Below are positions 1-5,822 of a stretch of 8,577 nt of DNA, piece by piece. A model generated the notes under the pieces. That model saw only the letters and a list, made by a program, of their open reading frames with translations. It ran no database searches and was not told where the DNA came from. Source of the DNA: Betaproteobacteria bacterium (GTDB lineage Bacteria > Pseudomonadota > Gammaproteobacteria > Burkholderiales > Burkholderiaceae_C). The stretch's first letter is position 1. The number at the start of each line of letters is the position of its first letter. The stretch is from NCBI GenBank assembly GCA_009918225.1, contig RGEP01000069.1:1-8577 (forward strand). The letters run 5' to 3'. A program made the translations under genes and the position numbers.

Positions 1-1621
1 GGGCAGCTTGACCTTGATGACCGTGCTAAAGCCTGAACCACTTCCAGGCATGCAAATGAATTCCAGCGCCCCATCGAGTGCTGCCACGCGTTCAGCCATG
101 CCGCGCAGACCCAGTGAGTCAGACTTTGCATGGTCAGTGGGGGCAATCCCGATTCCGTCATCCGCGACCTGAAGATCGATCCAGGCCTGGTTTGAACCGT
201 CCAGCACGATGTGCACAAAGCTGGCCTGAGCATGTTTGACGACATTGGTGAGGCACTCTTGCGAGATGCGGAAGATGCAACTGGCCACCGCCGTCGGCAA
301 TGCTTTCAAGGCGGCTGTATCGCCAATCAGTTCCAGCTCAATTTGGAGCTGGGTCGTTTGGCGGTAACTGTCCACCAACTGCTCCAGCGCTTGTGCCGTG
401 CCGAGTTGCTCGATCAGCAAGGGGCGAAGGTCCTTGACGATTCGATCCAATTCTTGAATCGAACCACGGGCCAGCTCACTGGCCTTGGAAGACAACTGCT
501 TCAGAGCCTGAGGGGTCAACCCGTCGGAACGGCTGATCAGGTTCAGGTGCAAGCCCAGAGCAGCCAAGTCTTGCTGCAGGCTGTCGTGGATTTCCCGGGC
601 AATGCGCAGGCGCTCGCCTTCTTGGGCGTCGATCCTCGCCAAAATCAGGCGTTGCATCTTTTCGCGCGCCGCTTCAATCTCTGCGACCAGCGTTGGTCCT
701 TCTTGTCGCGGGCTTAAGTCCTTCCCTTCGCTGTTTTGAAGCCCCTGGCTGAGCCGGATGATGGAACGGTTCAAGCTGCCGGCCAGGCTGCGGGCTGCCC
801 AGATGGCCCCTGCCACGGCTGCTGCGGCGCTGGTCAGGATGAGCGCCAGCACCAGCAGGCGGCTCTTGTAGAACGCCAGGAAGTCGACCTGGACCTGAAC
901 CTTCCATGGCGCTTGGGCCAGCGCAAGCTCGACACTGCGATGGCGCTCACCCCAGCCCGGTTCGTTGTTCGCTGGCAGGCCGTAGGGGGCGATCACTTGG
1001 CCCACGCTGTCCACCAGCCGGACCTGCCAGCCTGGCGGTGGTGGTTTTGCGGTCAGTGAACTGGTGAGTTGGGTAACCGGAATGAGCGCCATCGCGATCA
1101 AATCCGACCGCCCACTGGACAGGGGCACCGCAACACCCACCATCAGGTGCTGGAGCACCGCTCCTTTGACCATGTCGCCCACGGCCGGCTGCCCGGTGTC
1201 CACCGCATCAGACAGTGCCGACCGCCCCTTTGGTTTTGCCACAGGGGGCATCGGCTGGCCCAGGGGCTCGCGCGAGTGCAGCAGCGTTTGGCGATCGGCG
1301 TTGGCGAGCAGAACCGGCGCGTCAAAGGCAGAGTCGTAGGCGGTGATTCTTTGGTGCCACTCGGCGTAGGACTGGGGCCCGCCGAGAACCGGGGCGCCAG
1401 CCCCAAGCGCTTGCAAGCCACGAATGCGGGACAAGAGGTCGGCATCAATGTTGGCTGCAATGTCGATTCAGTTGCGCCGTTCGTTCGGCCTGCAACTGCT
1501 GCGCCAAGGTGAGCGCCAGGACCAGAATCGTCAAGACCGAGGGAATCAGGCAGGCCCACGCCAATCGGCGCAGGTAGACCTTCAGCGCAAGCGCCTTTGG
1601 GGTAACGCGGTCTTTGGCCAT
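1..1621 (-). CDS. membrane sensor histidine kinase (HisKA_3 type), frameshifted, 3' end off window
   Basis: This is a two-component sensor kinase that would phosphorylate a LuxR/NarL-type response regulator, probably encoded just beyond the left edge. The N-terminal frame starts at ATG 1621, about 9 bases after a GAGG, and carries a transmembrane helix at residues 21-40. It then runs into a stop at 1445-1447. A second frame is open from 1467 to base 1 with no stop. It encodes an extracytoplasmic domain, a second transmembrane helix (about 796-858), a linker, and an H-box REIHDSLQQ whose His codon is 586-588 (about residue 345). An N-box-like CLTNVVKHAQ, a G-box DDGIGIAP and GLRGMAERVAALDG follow. 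The sequence ends at VIKVKLP, so only a few residues should be missing. Skipping one base near 1465 joins the two parts into a normal kinase of at least 540 residues. It may be a real inactivating mutation or a sequencing error. The family assignment is secure; the signal sensed is unknown. Confidence 0.85.
1448..1467 (-). other. apparent +1 frameshift inside the sensor kinase gene
   Basis: The upstream frame, which carries the start codon and first membrane helix, hits a stop at 1445-1447. The downstream frame, which carries everything else, has a stop (TGA on the minus strand) at 1468-1470. The shift must therefore lie between these two stops. Dropping one base, for example 1465, gives a smooth join from QAERTAQLN into DIAANIDADLL. 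That is the expected transition from membrane helix to extracytoplasmic domain. There is no homopolymer run or slippery heptamer here, so programmed frameshifting is not suggested. Confidence 0.7.
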
Positions 1622-1696
1622 GGTTTGCTGCCTCGATGCCGCCACAAGCAGGCAACGCGAGCGCGGGCCAAGCCCCCCGCACCCTAGGGCATCGCC

Positions 1697-1972
1697 TTAC
1701 CCCGGCGCGGTCAGCGTCTTCAAGGTCTCCAAATCGGGCGCCAGCAGCACAACAGGTGGAACGCGAAGACCGATGGCCAACTTCTCAACGCTGTCGATGG
1801 AGAGGTTTCTTGCGCCACGCTCAACATGCGCCACGAATGTTCTGTGCACACCGGCCTCCAGTGCGAGGGCCTCCTGCGACAGGCCAGCTTGGCGCCTGAG
1901 CACCACCAAATTGGACGCCAGCAGGGCTCGAGTTTGGCCGGGTTGAGGTTCGTGGCGGTTGCGATCTCTCAT
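1697..1972 (-). CDS. small Xre-family helix-turn-helix regulator
   Basis: This is a 91-residue DNA-binding protein made almost entirely of one HTH_3 (Cro/C1-type) domain at about residues 20-78. The core is LRRQAGLSQEALALEAGV, followed by the recognition-helix region HRTFVAHVERGARN and then a typical SVEKLAIGL helix. There is no effector, peptidase or toxin-like domain. I chose ATG 1972, which is preceded by GGGG about 6 bases upstream. A GTG at 2056 in the same frame would add 28 low-complexity residues and is less likely. The gene lies 75 bases upstream of the sensor kinase on the same strand, so co-transcription is possible. It is divergent from arsR, with about 135 bases between the two starts. 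Stand-alone regulators of this size occur as controllers of restriction systems, prophages and metabolic genes. Nothing here fixes its target. Confidence 0.8.
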   Translation of the reverse strand: MRDRNRHEPQPGQTRALLASNLVVLRRQAGLSQEALALEAGVHRTFVAHVERGARNLSIDSVEKLAIGLRVPPVVLLAPDLETLKTLTAPG

Positions 1973-2092
1973 AACGCACCCCAGTGTGGGCACATGCTGC
2001 CAGTAAGTCAGCCGCTTTTGAGTCACAAACTGTTGGGTTTCGGCCGAGGCCAGCACCCATCAGGCTCATGAAAGACCTGTCCTAAAAGGTTT

Positions 2093-2098
2093 TATAAT
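2093..2098 (+). promoter_or_regulatory. -10 box of the ars operon promoter
   Basis: A perfect TATAAT lies in an A+T-rich stretch (about 2084-2125) that stands out from the surrounding G+C-rich DNA. No good -35 hexamer is seen 16-18 bases upstream. Transcription would be expected to start around 2104-2106, only 2-4 bases before the arsR ATG at 2108. The message would then be nearly leaderless, which agrees with the absence of a Shine-Dalgarno sequence. An ArsR operator probably overlaps this box, but I could not find a convincing dyad. Confidence 0.55.
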
Positions 2099-2107
2099 TG
2101 TAGAAAT

Positions 2108-2455
2108 ATGAATGAAAAAAATGCTCTATCTGCCTTGGCTGCGCTGGCCCAAGTCGCTCGGCTTCGTGTCTTCCGCGCTCTGGTGGGAGCCGGCCCCGCA
2201 GGCATGACGCCCAGCGCATTGGCTGCGATGCTGGGCATCCCGGCCTCGACCTTGTCCTTCCATCTAAAGGAGCTGACGCATGCCGGCCTGGTCACCATGG
2301 AACGTGATGGGCGAAACCTGCATTACCGCCCTGCGCTGGACAAGATGAACAAACTCTTGGGCTACCTGACGGACCACTGCTGCCAGGGGCAGCCCTGTGC
2401 CCCCGGGCGCAGCGCGCGCAGTCCGTCGGGTGCTGCACAGGTGCAGCCATCATGA
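2108..2455 (+). CDS. arsR: ArsR-family arsenite-responsive repressor
   Basis: This is a 115-residue winged-helix repressor of the ArsR/SmtB family, expected to bind the ars promoter and release it on binding As(III) or Sb(III). The HTH spans about residues 33-60 (MTPSALAAMLGIPASTLSFHL), followed by the wing LVTMERDGRNLHYRP. The metal-sensing cysteines are not in the DNA-binding helix (no CVCDL motif). A C-terminal cluster C91-C92-x4-C97 resembles the C-terminal three-cysteine site described for Acidithiobacillus ferrooxidans ArsR, which suggests the same sensor class. The tail after residue 98 is short, polar and probably disordered. No ribosome-binding site precedes the ATG, but residues 2-25 match the usual family N-terminus, so the start is sound. 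The stop overlaps the arsC start by 4 bases (ATGA), implying translational coupling. It is the first gene of the operon. Confidence 0.93.
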   Translation: MNEKNALSALAALAQVARLRVFRALVGAGPAGMTPSALAAMLGIPASTLSFHLKELTHAGLVTMERDGRNLHYRPALDKMNKLLGYLTDHCCQGQPCAPGRSARSPSGAAQVQPS

Positions 2456-2955
2456 CCATCCACGTCCTGATTTTGTGTACCCACAACTCGGCGCGCAGCG
2501 TGTTGGCCGAGGGCATGCTCAACCATCTGGCCGCCCAGATGGGCAAATCCGTGACTGCGCACAGTGCGGGCAGTGCGCCGAAGGGCCAGATCAACCCGTT
2601 TGCGCTTGAGGCGCTGCATGCTGCCGGGGTCAACACCAACGGTTACCGCAGCAAGAGCTGGGACGAATTCACCACATCTGATGCGCCGCCGCTGTCCATC
2701 GTCATCACCGTATGCGACAGCGCCGCGGCTGAGGCCTGCCCGGTGTTCTTCGGCGGCCAGGGCCAACCGGTGAAAGTCCACTGGGGCTACCCCGACCCTT
2801 CAAACGCCGAAGGTGGGGTCGAAGGCAAGCGCCGTGCCTTTGAGCTGACGCGCCAGGCCATCGCTTACCGGATGCTGCAACTGCTGCAGCTGCCACTCGA
2901 TTCCCTGGACAAGGCCCAGCTTCAGCAGGCCCTGGTCCGTATCTCGCAGAGCTGA
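2452..2955 (+). CDS. arsC: arsenate reductase, low-molecular-weight phosphatase type
   Basis: This is a cytoplasmic 167-residue protein that reduces arsenate to arsenite using thiol chemistry. The LMW-phosphatase P-loop is C9-THNSA-R15-S, which binds the arsenate oxyanion. The acidic loop is GYPDPS (about residues 112-117), with the conserved Asp acting as general acid. Two further cysteines, C88 and C96 in VCDSAAAEACP, fit the redox relay of thioredoxin-linked ArsC (C10/C82/C89 in Bacillus subtilis), although the spacing here is 8 rather than 7. Length is slightly above the usual 130-145 residues, with an extra helical tail after about residue 130. The gene overlaps arsR by 4 bases and ends 2 bases before the aquaporin gene, so all three are one transcription unit. 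A protein tyrosine phosphatase is the alternative, but the cysteine pair and the ars context argue against it. Confidence 0.93.
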   Translation: MTIHVLILCTHNSARSVLAEGMLNHLAAQMGKSVTAHSAGSAPKGQINPFALEALHAAGVNTNGYRSKSWDEFTTSDAPPLSIVITVCDSAAAEACPVFFGGQGQPVKVHWGYPDPSNAEGGVEGKRRAFELTRQAIAYRMLQLLQLPLDSLDKAQLQQALVRISQS

Positions 2956-2957
2956 AG

Positions 2958-3605
2958 ATGGCGCTGTCGCGCAAACTGGCCAGCGAGGCCATCGGCACCA
3001 TGCTGCTGTTGGCCGTGGTCATTGGCTCGGGCATCATGGCTGAGCGCTTGTCTGGCGGCAATGACGCCATCGCGCTGTTGGCCAACACCCTGGCCACGGT
3101 GGGTGGCCTGTACATCTTGATTGAGGTGATGGGGCCGGTCAGCGGCGCGCACTTCAATCCGGCGGTCAGCGCGGTGATGGCCTGGCGGGGTGATCTGCCG
3201 AAGTCATCGCTGGCGCCCTATGTGCTGGCGCAACTGCTGGGGGCGATGCTCGGCGCTGGGCTGGCCCACCTCATGTTCGACCTGCAATGGCTGCAGTTCT
3301 CGGCCAAGGTGCGCACCGGTTGGGGCCAATGGGTGGCTGAGGTGGTGGCCACGGCTGGGCTGCTGTTGGTGATCCTGCGTGCACCAGCGGGCCGCGCCGC
3401 ACCGATGGTGGCGGCCTACATCGGCGCAGCGTACTGGTTTACCGCTTCCACATCGTTCGCGAACCCCGCAGCGGTTTTTGGGCGCATGTTCAGCGACAGC
3501 TTCGCCGGCATCGCGCCCAGCAGCGCGCTGGCCTTCGTGGCGGCCCAATTTTTGGGTGCGGGGCTTGGGGCTGCTGTGCACCGCTTGCTCGGCGGGCGTG
3601 AGTAG
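2958..3605 (+). CDS. aqpS: aquaglyceroporin (MIP family) of the ars operon, AqpS-like
   Basis: This is an inner-membrane channel of 215 residues with the major intrinsic protein fold. The two half-helix signatures are HFNPAVS (N67-P68-A69) and FANPAAVFGR (N169-P170-A171), set among about six hydrophobic segments. A leading helix carries EAIGTMLLLAVVIGSGIMAE. Position after arsR and arsC matches the Sinorhizobium meliloti type of ars operon, in which AqpS lets arsenite made by ArsC leave the cell down its gradient in place of an ArsB or Acr3 pump. The residue after the second NPA is Ala172, not the Arg normally found in the aromatic/arginine selectivity filter, so the pore is probably wider or less cation-excluding. 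ATG 2958 begins 2 bases after the arsC stop. The MIP assignment is firm; arsenite as the physiological solute is inferred from context. Confidence 0.9.
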   Translation: MALSRKLASEAIGTMLLLAVVIGSGIMAERLSGGNDAIALLANTLATVGGLYILIEVMGPVSGAHFNPAVSAVMAWRGDLPKSSLAPYVLAQLLGAMLGAGLAHLMFDLQWLQFSAKVRTGWGQWVAEVVATAGLLLVILRAPAGRAAPMVAAYIGAAYWFTASTSFANPAAVFGRMFSDSFAGIAPSSALAFVAAQFLGAGLGAAVHRLLGGRE

Positions 3606-3631
3606 TTCCCGGTCTGGCCAGCCGATAATTC

Positions 3632-3681
3632 GACCTCCGCTGAGGTCACGCCTCTGTCTTCACCGGCCAGCGCAACTGGCC
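3632..3681 (+). repeat. two tandem hairpins in the aqpS to 3702-gene gap
   Basis: The 96-base gap after aqpS contains two perfect 6-bp inverted repeats. GACCTC (3632-3637) pairs with GAGGTC (3642-3647) across a 4-base loop. GGCCAG (3665-3670) pairs with CTGGCC (3676-3681) across a 5-base loop. Neither is followed by a T-run, so they are not textbook intrinsic terminators. They could stabilise a processed transcript end or attenuate read-through into the next gene. A GATAAT at 3624-3629 could be a weak -10 for a separate promoter, but no -35 supports it. Confidence 0.4.
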
Positions 3682-3701
3682 CCACCTGCCCGAGACCCCC
3701 A

Positions 3702-4028
3702 ATGAACCTGAAGTTGCCCATCACCATCGTCGATGAGCTTGCCGATGACGAGATCCGAGCCCAGGGCGAACTCGACCTTGCCAGCGGTGACATTCGAATC
3801 GTGCAATACGAGGACTACGACATTGCCACCCAAGGCCTGCCGGCGCAGCACAAGGAGTACGCGTTCACCGTTGGCGTTCTGTCCAGCGGCGGCCGCGACA
3901 TCGAGTTCGGTGTGCGTGTGGACCGCATGTCCGGCCGTTACAGCGTGACCCCAGACGAGTTGCTGGAGATCAAGGGACGCGCGGCCAAGTTGTTCTCGCA
4001 GCCACCGGGCTCAGCAATGACGCGCTGA
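3702..4028 (+). CDS. hypothetical protein, 108 residues, next to the ars operon
   Basis: I do not recognise this protein. It has no signal peptide, no membrane segment and no cysteine, so a thiol-based arsenic-binding role is unlikely. The first 50 residues are acidic (ELADDEIRAQGELDLASGD) with alternating hydrophobic residues. Residues 50-85 (EYAFTVGVLSSGG, DIEFGVRVDRMSGRYSV) look like beta strands, and a short helix follows (DELLEIKGRAAKLF). A small beta-rich cytoplasmic domain is likely. It starts at ATG 3702, 96 bases after aqpS on the same strand, with only a weak GAGA upstream. It may be read through from the ars promoter or have its own. Coding use resembles the neighbours (steady G/C third positions), so it is probably real. 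The stop lies in the first unit of a 15-base tandem repeat. Confidence 0.7.
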   Translation: MNLKLPITIVDELADDEIRAQGELDLASGDIRIVQYEDYDIATQGLPAQHKEYAFTVGVLSSGGRDIEFGVRVDRMSGRYSVTPDELLEIKGRAAKLFSQPPGSAMTR

Positions 4029-4065
4029 ACAACGGCGCGCTAAACACCGGCGCGCTGTTTACGGG
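4021..4065. repeat. three tandem 15-base units at a convergent gene end
   Basis: Units begin at 4021, 4036 and 4051, each starting with CGCGCT. The first two agree at 13 of 15 positions (CGCGCTGAACAACGG and CGCGCTAAACACCGG). The third is more diverged (CGCGCTGTTTACGGG). The array holds the stop codons of both convergent genes: TGA of the 3702 gene at 4026-4028, and the stop of yceI at 4059-4061. It probably arose by slippage, and it generates the hairpin described separately. Confidence 0.6.
4031..4059. terminator. bidirectional stem-loop between convergent genes
   Basis: AACGGCGCGC (4031-4040) can pair with GCGCGCTGTT (4050-4059) in a 10-bp stem with one G-T wobble and a 9-base loop. It sits exactly between the 3702 gene and yceI, which converge here, and touches the yceI stop. 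The T-run on either side is short (TTT at most), so it is a weak or factor-assisted terminator rather than a strong intrinsic one. Confidence 0.5.
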
Positions 4066-4667
4066 CCGGTTTGCCGTATGCCTTCCACCTGTATCAGCAG
4101 CCGCACCGTGTCGGCCACGAAAGGCAGGCTGTGGGTGATGCCAAAGTCGCTGCGTTTGAACTCGGCCACGAAGTCACCGCCACACACCTCACGCCGATAA
4201 AGCGGGTTGGGGTAGCAGCGCCAACGCTGGGCCTGCAGCTTCAAGCCTTGGCTCACACCGCGCAAGGTGAATTCCCCGGAGACGGCCGTTACACGGCCCT
4301 GTGAGTCGAACTCGAACCCCTCGCCCACAAAGTAGGCCTTGGGGTGGGTCTCGACATCCAGCAGATCAGCCCGCCGCAGCAGGGCATCCAGCACCGGCAA
4401 CCCGGTGCTCACCTGCGATGTGTCCACCACCACCTGCACCCGGCCGCGTCGTGCAGCTGGGTCGAAAGCGGCTTGGCCATCCAGTGGTCCGAAGCGGCCC
4501 CTGATGGTGGCTGTCTCAAAGTGCAGCACCTCAAAGGTCACGAAGGTGTGGGTGCGGTCCAGCGCGTAGATGGCCGGGCTGCTGGAAGGCTGGCCCCACG
4601 CCTGGGCAGCCCAAACCAATCCCAGGAAAGCATGGGCAAGGCGAGGGACAGAAGGCACCGTTTTCAT
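4059..4667 (-). CDS. YceI-family periplasmic protein
   Basis: This is a 202-residue secreted protein of the YceI family, lipocalin-like barrels that bind polyisoprenoid or other lipid ligands in the periplasm. A signal peptide covers residues 1-25 with likely cleavage after AQAWG. The mature part shows family landmarks: YALDRTHTFVTFEVLHF at the N-terminus, then TIRGRFGPLDG, DALLRRADLLDVETHPKA and SGEFTLRGVSQ. A cysteine pair in RCYPNPLYRREVCGGDF is followed by SDFGITHSLPFVADTVRL. The two cysteines are placed for a disulfide, as in many proteobacterial members. ATG 4667 is chosen because AAGG lies 7 bases upstream; a GTG one codon earlier is too close to it. It is downstream of the LysR gene on the same strand with 118 bases between, so it probably has its own promoter. 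Its physiological role, and any link with its neighbours, is unknown. Confidence 0.9.
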   Translation of the reverse strand: MKTVPSVPRLAHAFLGLVWAAQAWGQPSSSPAIYALDRTHTFVTFEVLHFETATIRGRFGPLDGQAAFDPAARRGRVQVVVDTSQVSTGLPVLDALLRRADLLDVETHPKAYFVGEGFEFDSQGRVTAVSGEFTLRGVSQGLKLQAQRWRCYPNPLYRREVCGGDFVAEFKRSDFGITHSLPFVADTVRLLIQVEGIRQTGP

Positions 4668-4785
4668 CACATGACCTTTTCCTTTTGGATGTGCCCATCA
4701 AGTGGCGAGTTCGCAGGCGGACAAGTCGGGCGTCCGTCGTAGACGCGGCTGGAGGGTGTAAGGCTCACGCGCATGACTTGCAGCA

Positions 4786-5688
4786 TCAGCTCCGGGGAAA
4801 GGCGCCGGGTGCCTTGGCCATCAACAACTCGACCAGGCGCAACGCTGCAGGCGACATGAATCCTTGTGAACGGTGGGTGAGCACCAACCGCCGGTGCATG
4901 GTTGCCCCCTTCAGGGGAACCTCTTTGAGCCCTCGAATCCGCGCTGGGCCTTGCAAGTGATGACGGGAAATGAAACTCAAGAGTCCCGTTTGGACGATCA
5001 GGGCTGGCAGCGCCATGAGGCTCGTAGTCTCAACGCGTACATGTGGGCGCTGCAGACGATGCCGATCAAACAGCTGATCCAGCCAATCTCGCGTAGGCAG
5101 GCCCGGCGGCTGAAGTGCCCAAGCGCAGGCGCTCAACTCCTTTAGGGTCGGAGAAGACCTGAACACAGGATGGCGCTCAGCAGCGGCCACCACGATGGCA
5201 TCCTCGGCCAGCACTTGGGATGTCCAGCCAGCTTCAGGCGCGCCCTCGGTGGCCACCATCAGGTCAAGATCCCCTGCACGCAGTTGAAGCTTGAGTGTGT
5301 CCACCAAGCCCACCACCGTGTGCAGGGTGACCTCCGGGGCCTCCTGCAGCAACTGACCCGCCACCGGGGGCAGCAGGAACTGTGCGGCCGTTGGGACGAT
5401 GCCCAAGCGAACGGATCCTTGAAGCCCCTGGCCTATGGCTGCCAATTCCTGTCGTGCGTCCTGCTCATCGAGGCGCAAGCGACGTGCCCACTTCAGCAGG
5501 ACCCGCCCCGCCTCCGTCAGCTTGATGCCACGACCATGGCGCTCAAACAGAGCGGCTCCGCAATCGGCCTCCAAGCGACGAATGCTGCTGGTGAGTGCGG
5601 GCTGAGAGCGATGAAGCTCAGCTGTCGCGCGCCCGAGGTGCTCATGCTGGGCAATCGCTTCAAAGTAGCGCAGATCTCGCAGGTCCAT
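4786..5688 (-). CDS. LysR-type transcriptional regulator
   Basis: This is a 300-residue LysR-family regulator, full length for the family. The N-terminal winged HTH spans residues 1-60 (MDLRDLRYFEAIAQHEHLGR, then SQPALTSSIRRLEADCGAALFERHGRGIKLTEAG). A linker helix follows to about residue 90, and then a two-lobed effector-binding domain (SVRLGIVPTAAQFLLPPVAGQL, DLDLMVATEG). It is divergent from the Bug/RraA/dehydrogenase operon, the classic position of a LysR activator that senses the operon's substrate or an intermediate. The intergenic DNA holds overlapping divergent promoters, which would also allow autoregulation. ATG 5688 is the natural family start. No Shine-Dalgarno is visible; a 13-base dyad occupies that position. 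Ligand unknown. Confidence 0.92.
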   Translation of the reverse strand: MDLRDLRYFEAIAQHEHLGRATAELHRSQPALTSSIRRLEADCGAALFERHGRGIKLTEAGRVLLKWARRLRLDEQDARQELAAIGQGLQGSVRLGIVPTAAQFLLPPVAGQLLQEAPEVTLHTVVGLVDTLKLQLRAGDLDLMVATEGAPEAGWTSQVLAEDAIVVAAAERHPVFRSSPTLKELSACAWALQPPGLPTRDWLDQLFDRHRLQRPHVRVETTSLMALPALIVQTGLLSFISRHHLQGPARIRGLKEVPLKGATMHRRLVLTHRSQGFMSPAALRLVELLMAKAPGAFPRS

Positions 5689-5689
5689 T

Positions 5690-5702
5690 ACAAATGTTTT
5701 GT
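5690..5702. promoter_or_regulatory. inverted repeat at the LysR gene start, possible operator
   Basis: ACAAA (5690-5694) and TTTGT (5698-5702) form a perfect dyad with a 3-base centre. It lies one base upstream of the LysR start codon, where a ribosome-binding site would be expected. It does not fit the T-N11-A LysR box (the outer bases are A and T in the wrong order). An autoregulatory site or a chance A+T-rich palindrome are both possible. Confidence 0.3.
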
Positions 5703-5718
5703 GAATGAATGATGCGAA

Positions 5719-5756
5719 ATTATCTATTGGACACTTGTTTTTAGTCTATCGATACT
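5719..5756. promoter_or_regulatory. overlapping divergent promoters, LysR gene / Bug operon
   Basis: Plus strand: TTGGAC (5727-5732), an 18-base spacer and GATACT (5751-5756) give a plausible sigma-70 promoter. Its start would be near 5763, leaving a leader of about 60 bases before the Bug ATG. Minus strand: TAGACT (complement of 5743-5748), an 18-base spacer and GATAAT (complement of 5719-5724) point at the LysR gene. The two promoters interlock, so polymerases would compete. TCTAT occurs at 5723 and again at 5745, exactly 22 bases apart, and TATCGATA (5747-5754) is palindromic. Either may be part of the LysR operator. Confidence 0.45.
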
Positions 5757-5809
5757 GTCATGAGAATTTGTCCATCATCGCCACCTGAAGGCGAAAGCAA
5801 ACCAATAGC

Positions 5810-5814
5810 AGGAG
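5810..5814 (+). promoter_or_regulatory. ribosome-binding site deciding the Bug start
   Basis: AGGAG is placed 8 bases before ATG 5823. This supports 5823 over an in-frame ATG at 5760, which lies at or before the predicted transcription start and would put 21 polar residues ahead of the signal peptide. Confidence 0.75.
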
Positions 5815-5822
5815 ACCCCTTG

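Noticed and set aside
211..1512. Several plus-strand open frames of 90-170 codons opposite the sensor kinase
   Set aside because: They lie antisense to a clearly conserved kinase, have no recognisable domains and show low-complexity Gln/Arg/Ala-rich composition typical of shadows in G+C-rich DNA.
1143..1682. Minus-strand 179-codon frame across the kinase N-terminal region
   Set aside because: Its translation is Pro/Arg/Ser-rich with no domain. The kinase is explained by the two other minus-strand frames joined by one shift.
1622..1696. CCCTAGGG palindrome (1682-1689) and short G+C stems between the Xre regulator and the kinase
   Set aside because: The stems are about 5 bp and without a T-run, and the palindrome has no partner copy, so neither a terminator nor an operator can be supported.
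1973..2056. GTG at 2056 as the start of the Xre-type regulator
   Set aside because: It adds 28 residues with no domain support and crowds the arsR promoter. ATG 1972 gives a compact HTH protein with a plausible ribosome-binding site.
5760..5822. In-frame ATG at 5760 as the Bug protein start
   Set aside because: It would put 21 polar residues ahead of the signal peptide and lies at or before the predicted transcription start. ATG 5823 has AGGAG 8 bases upstream.
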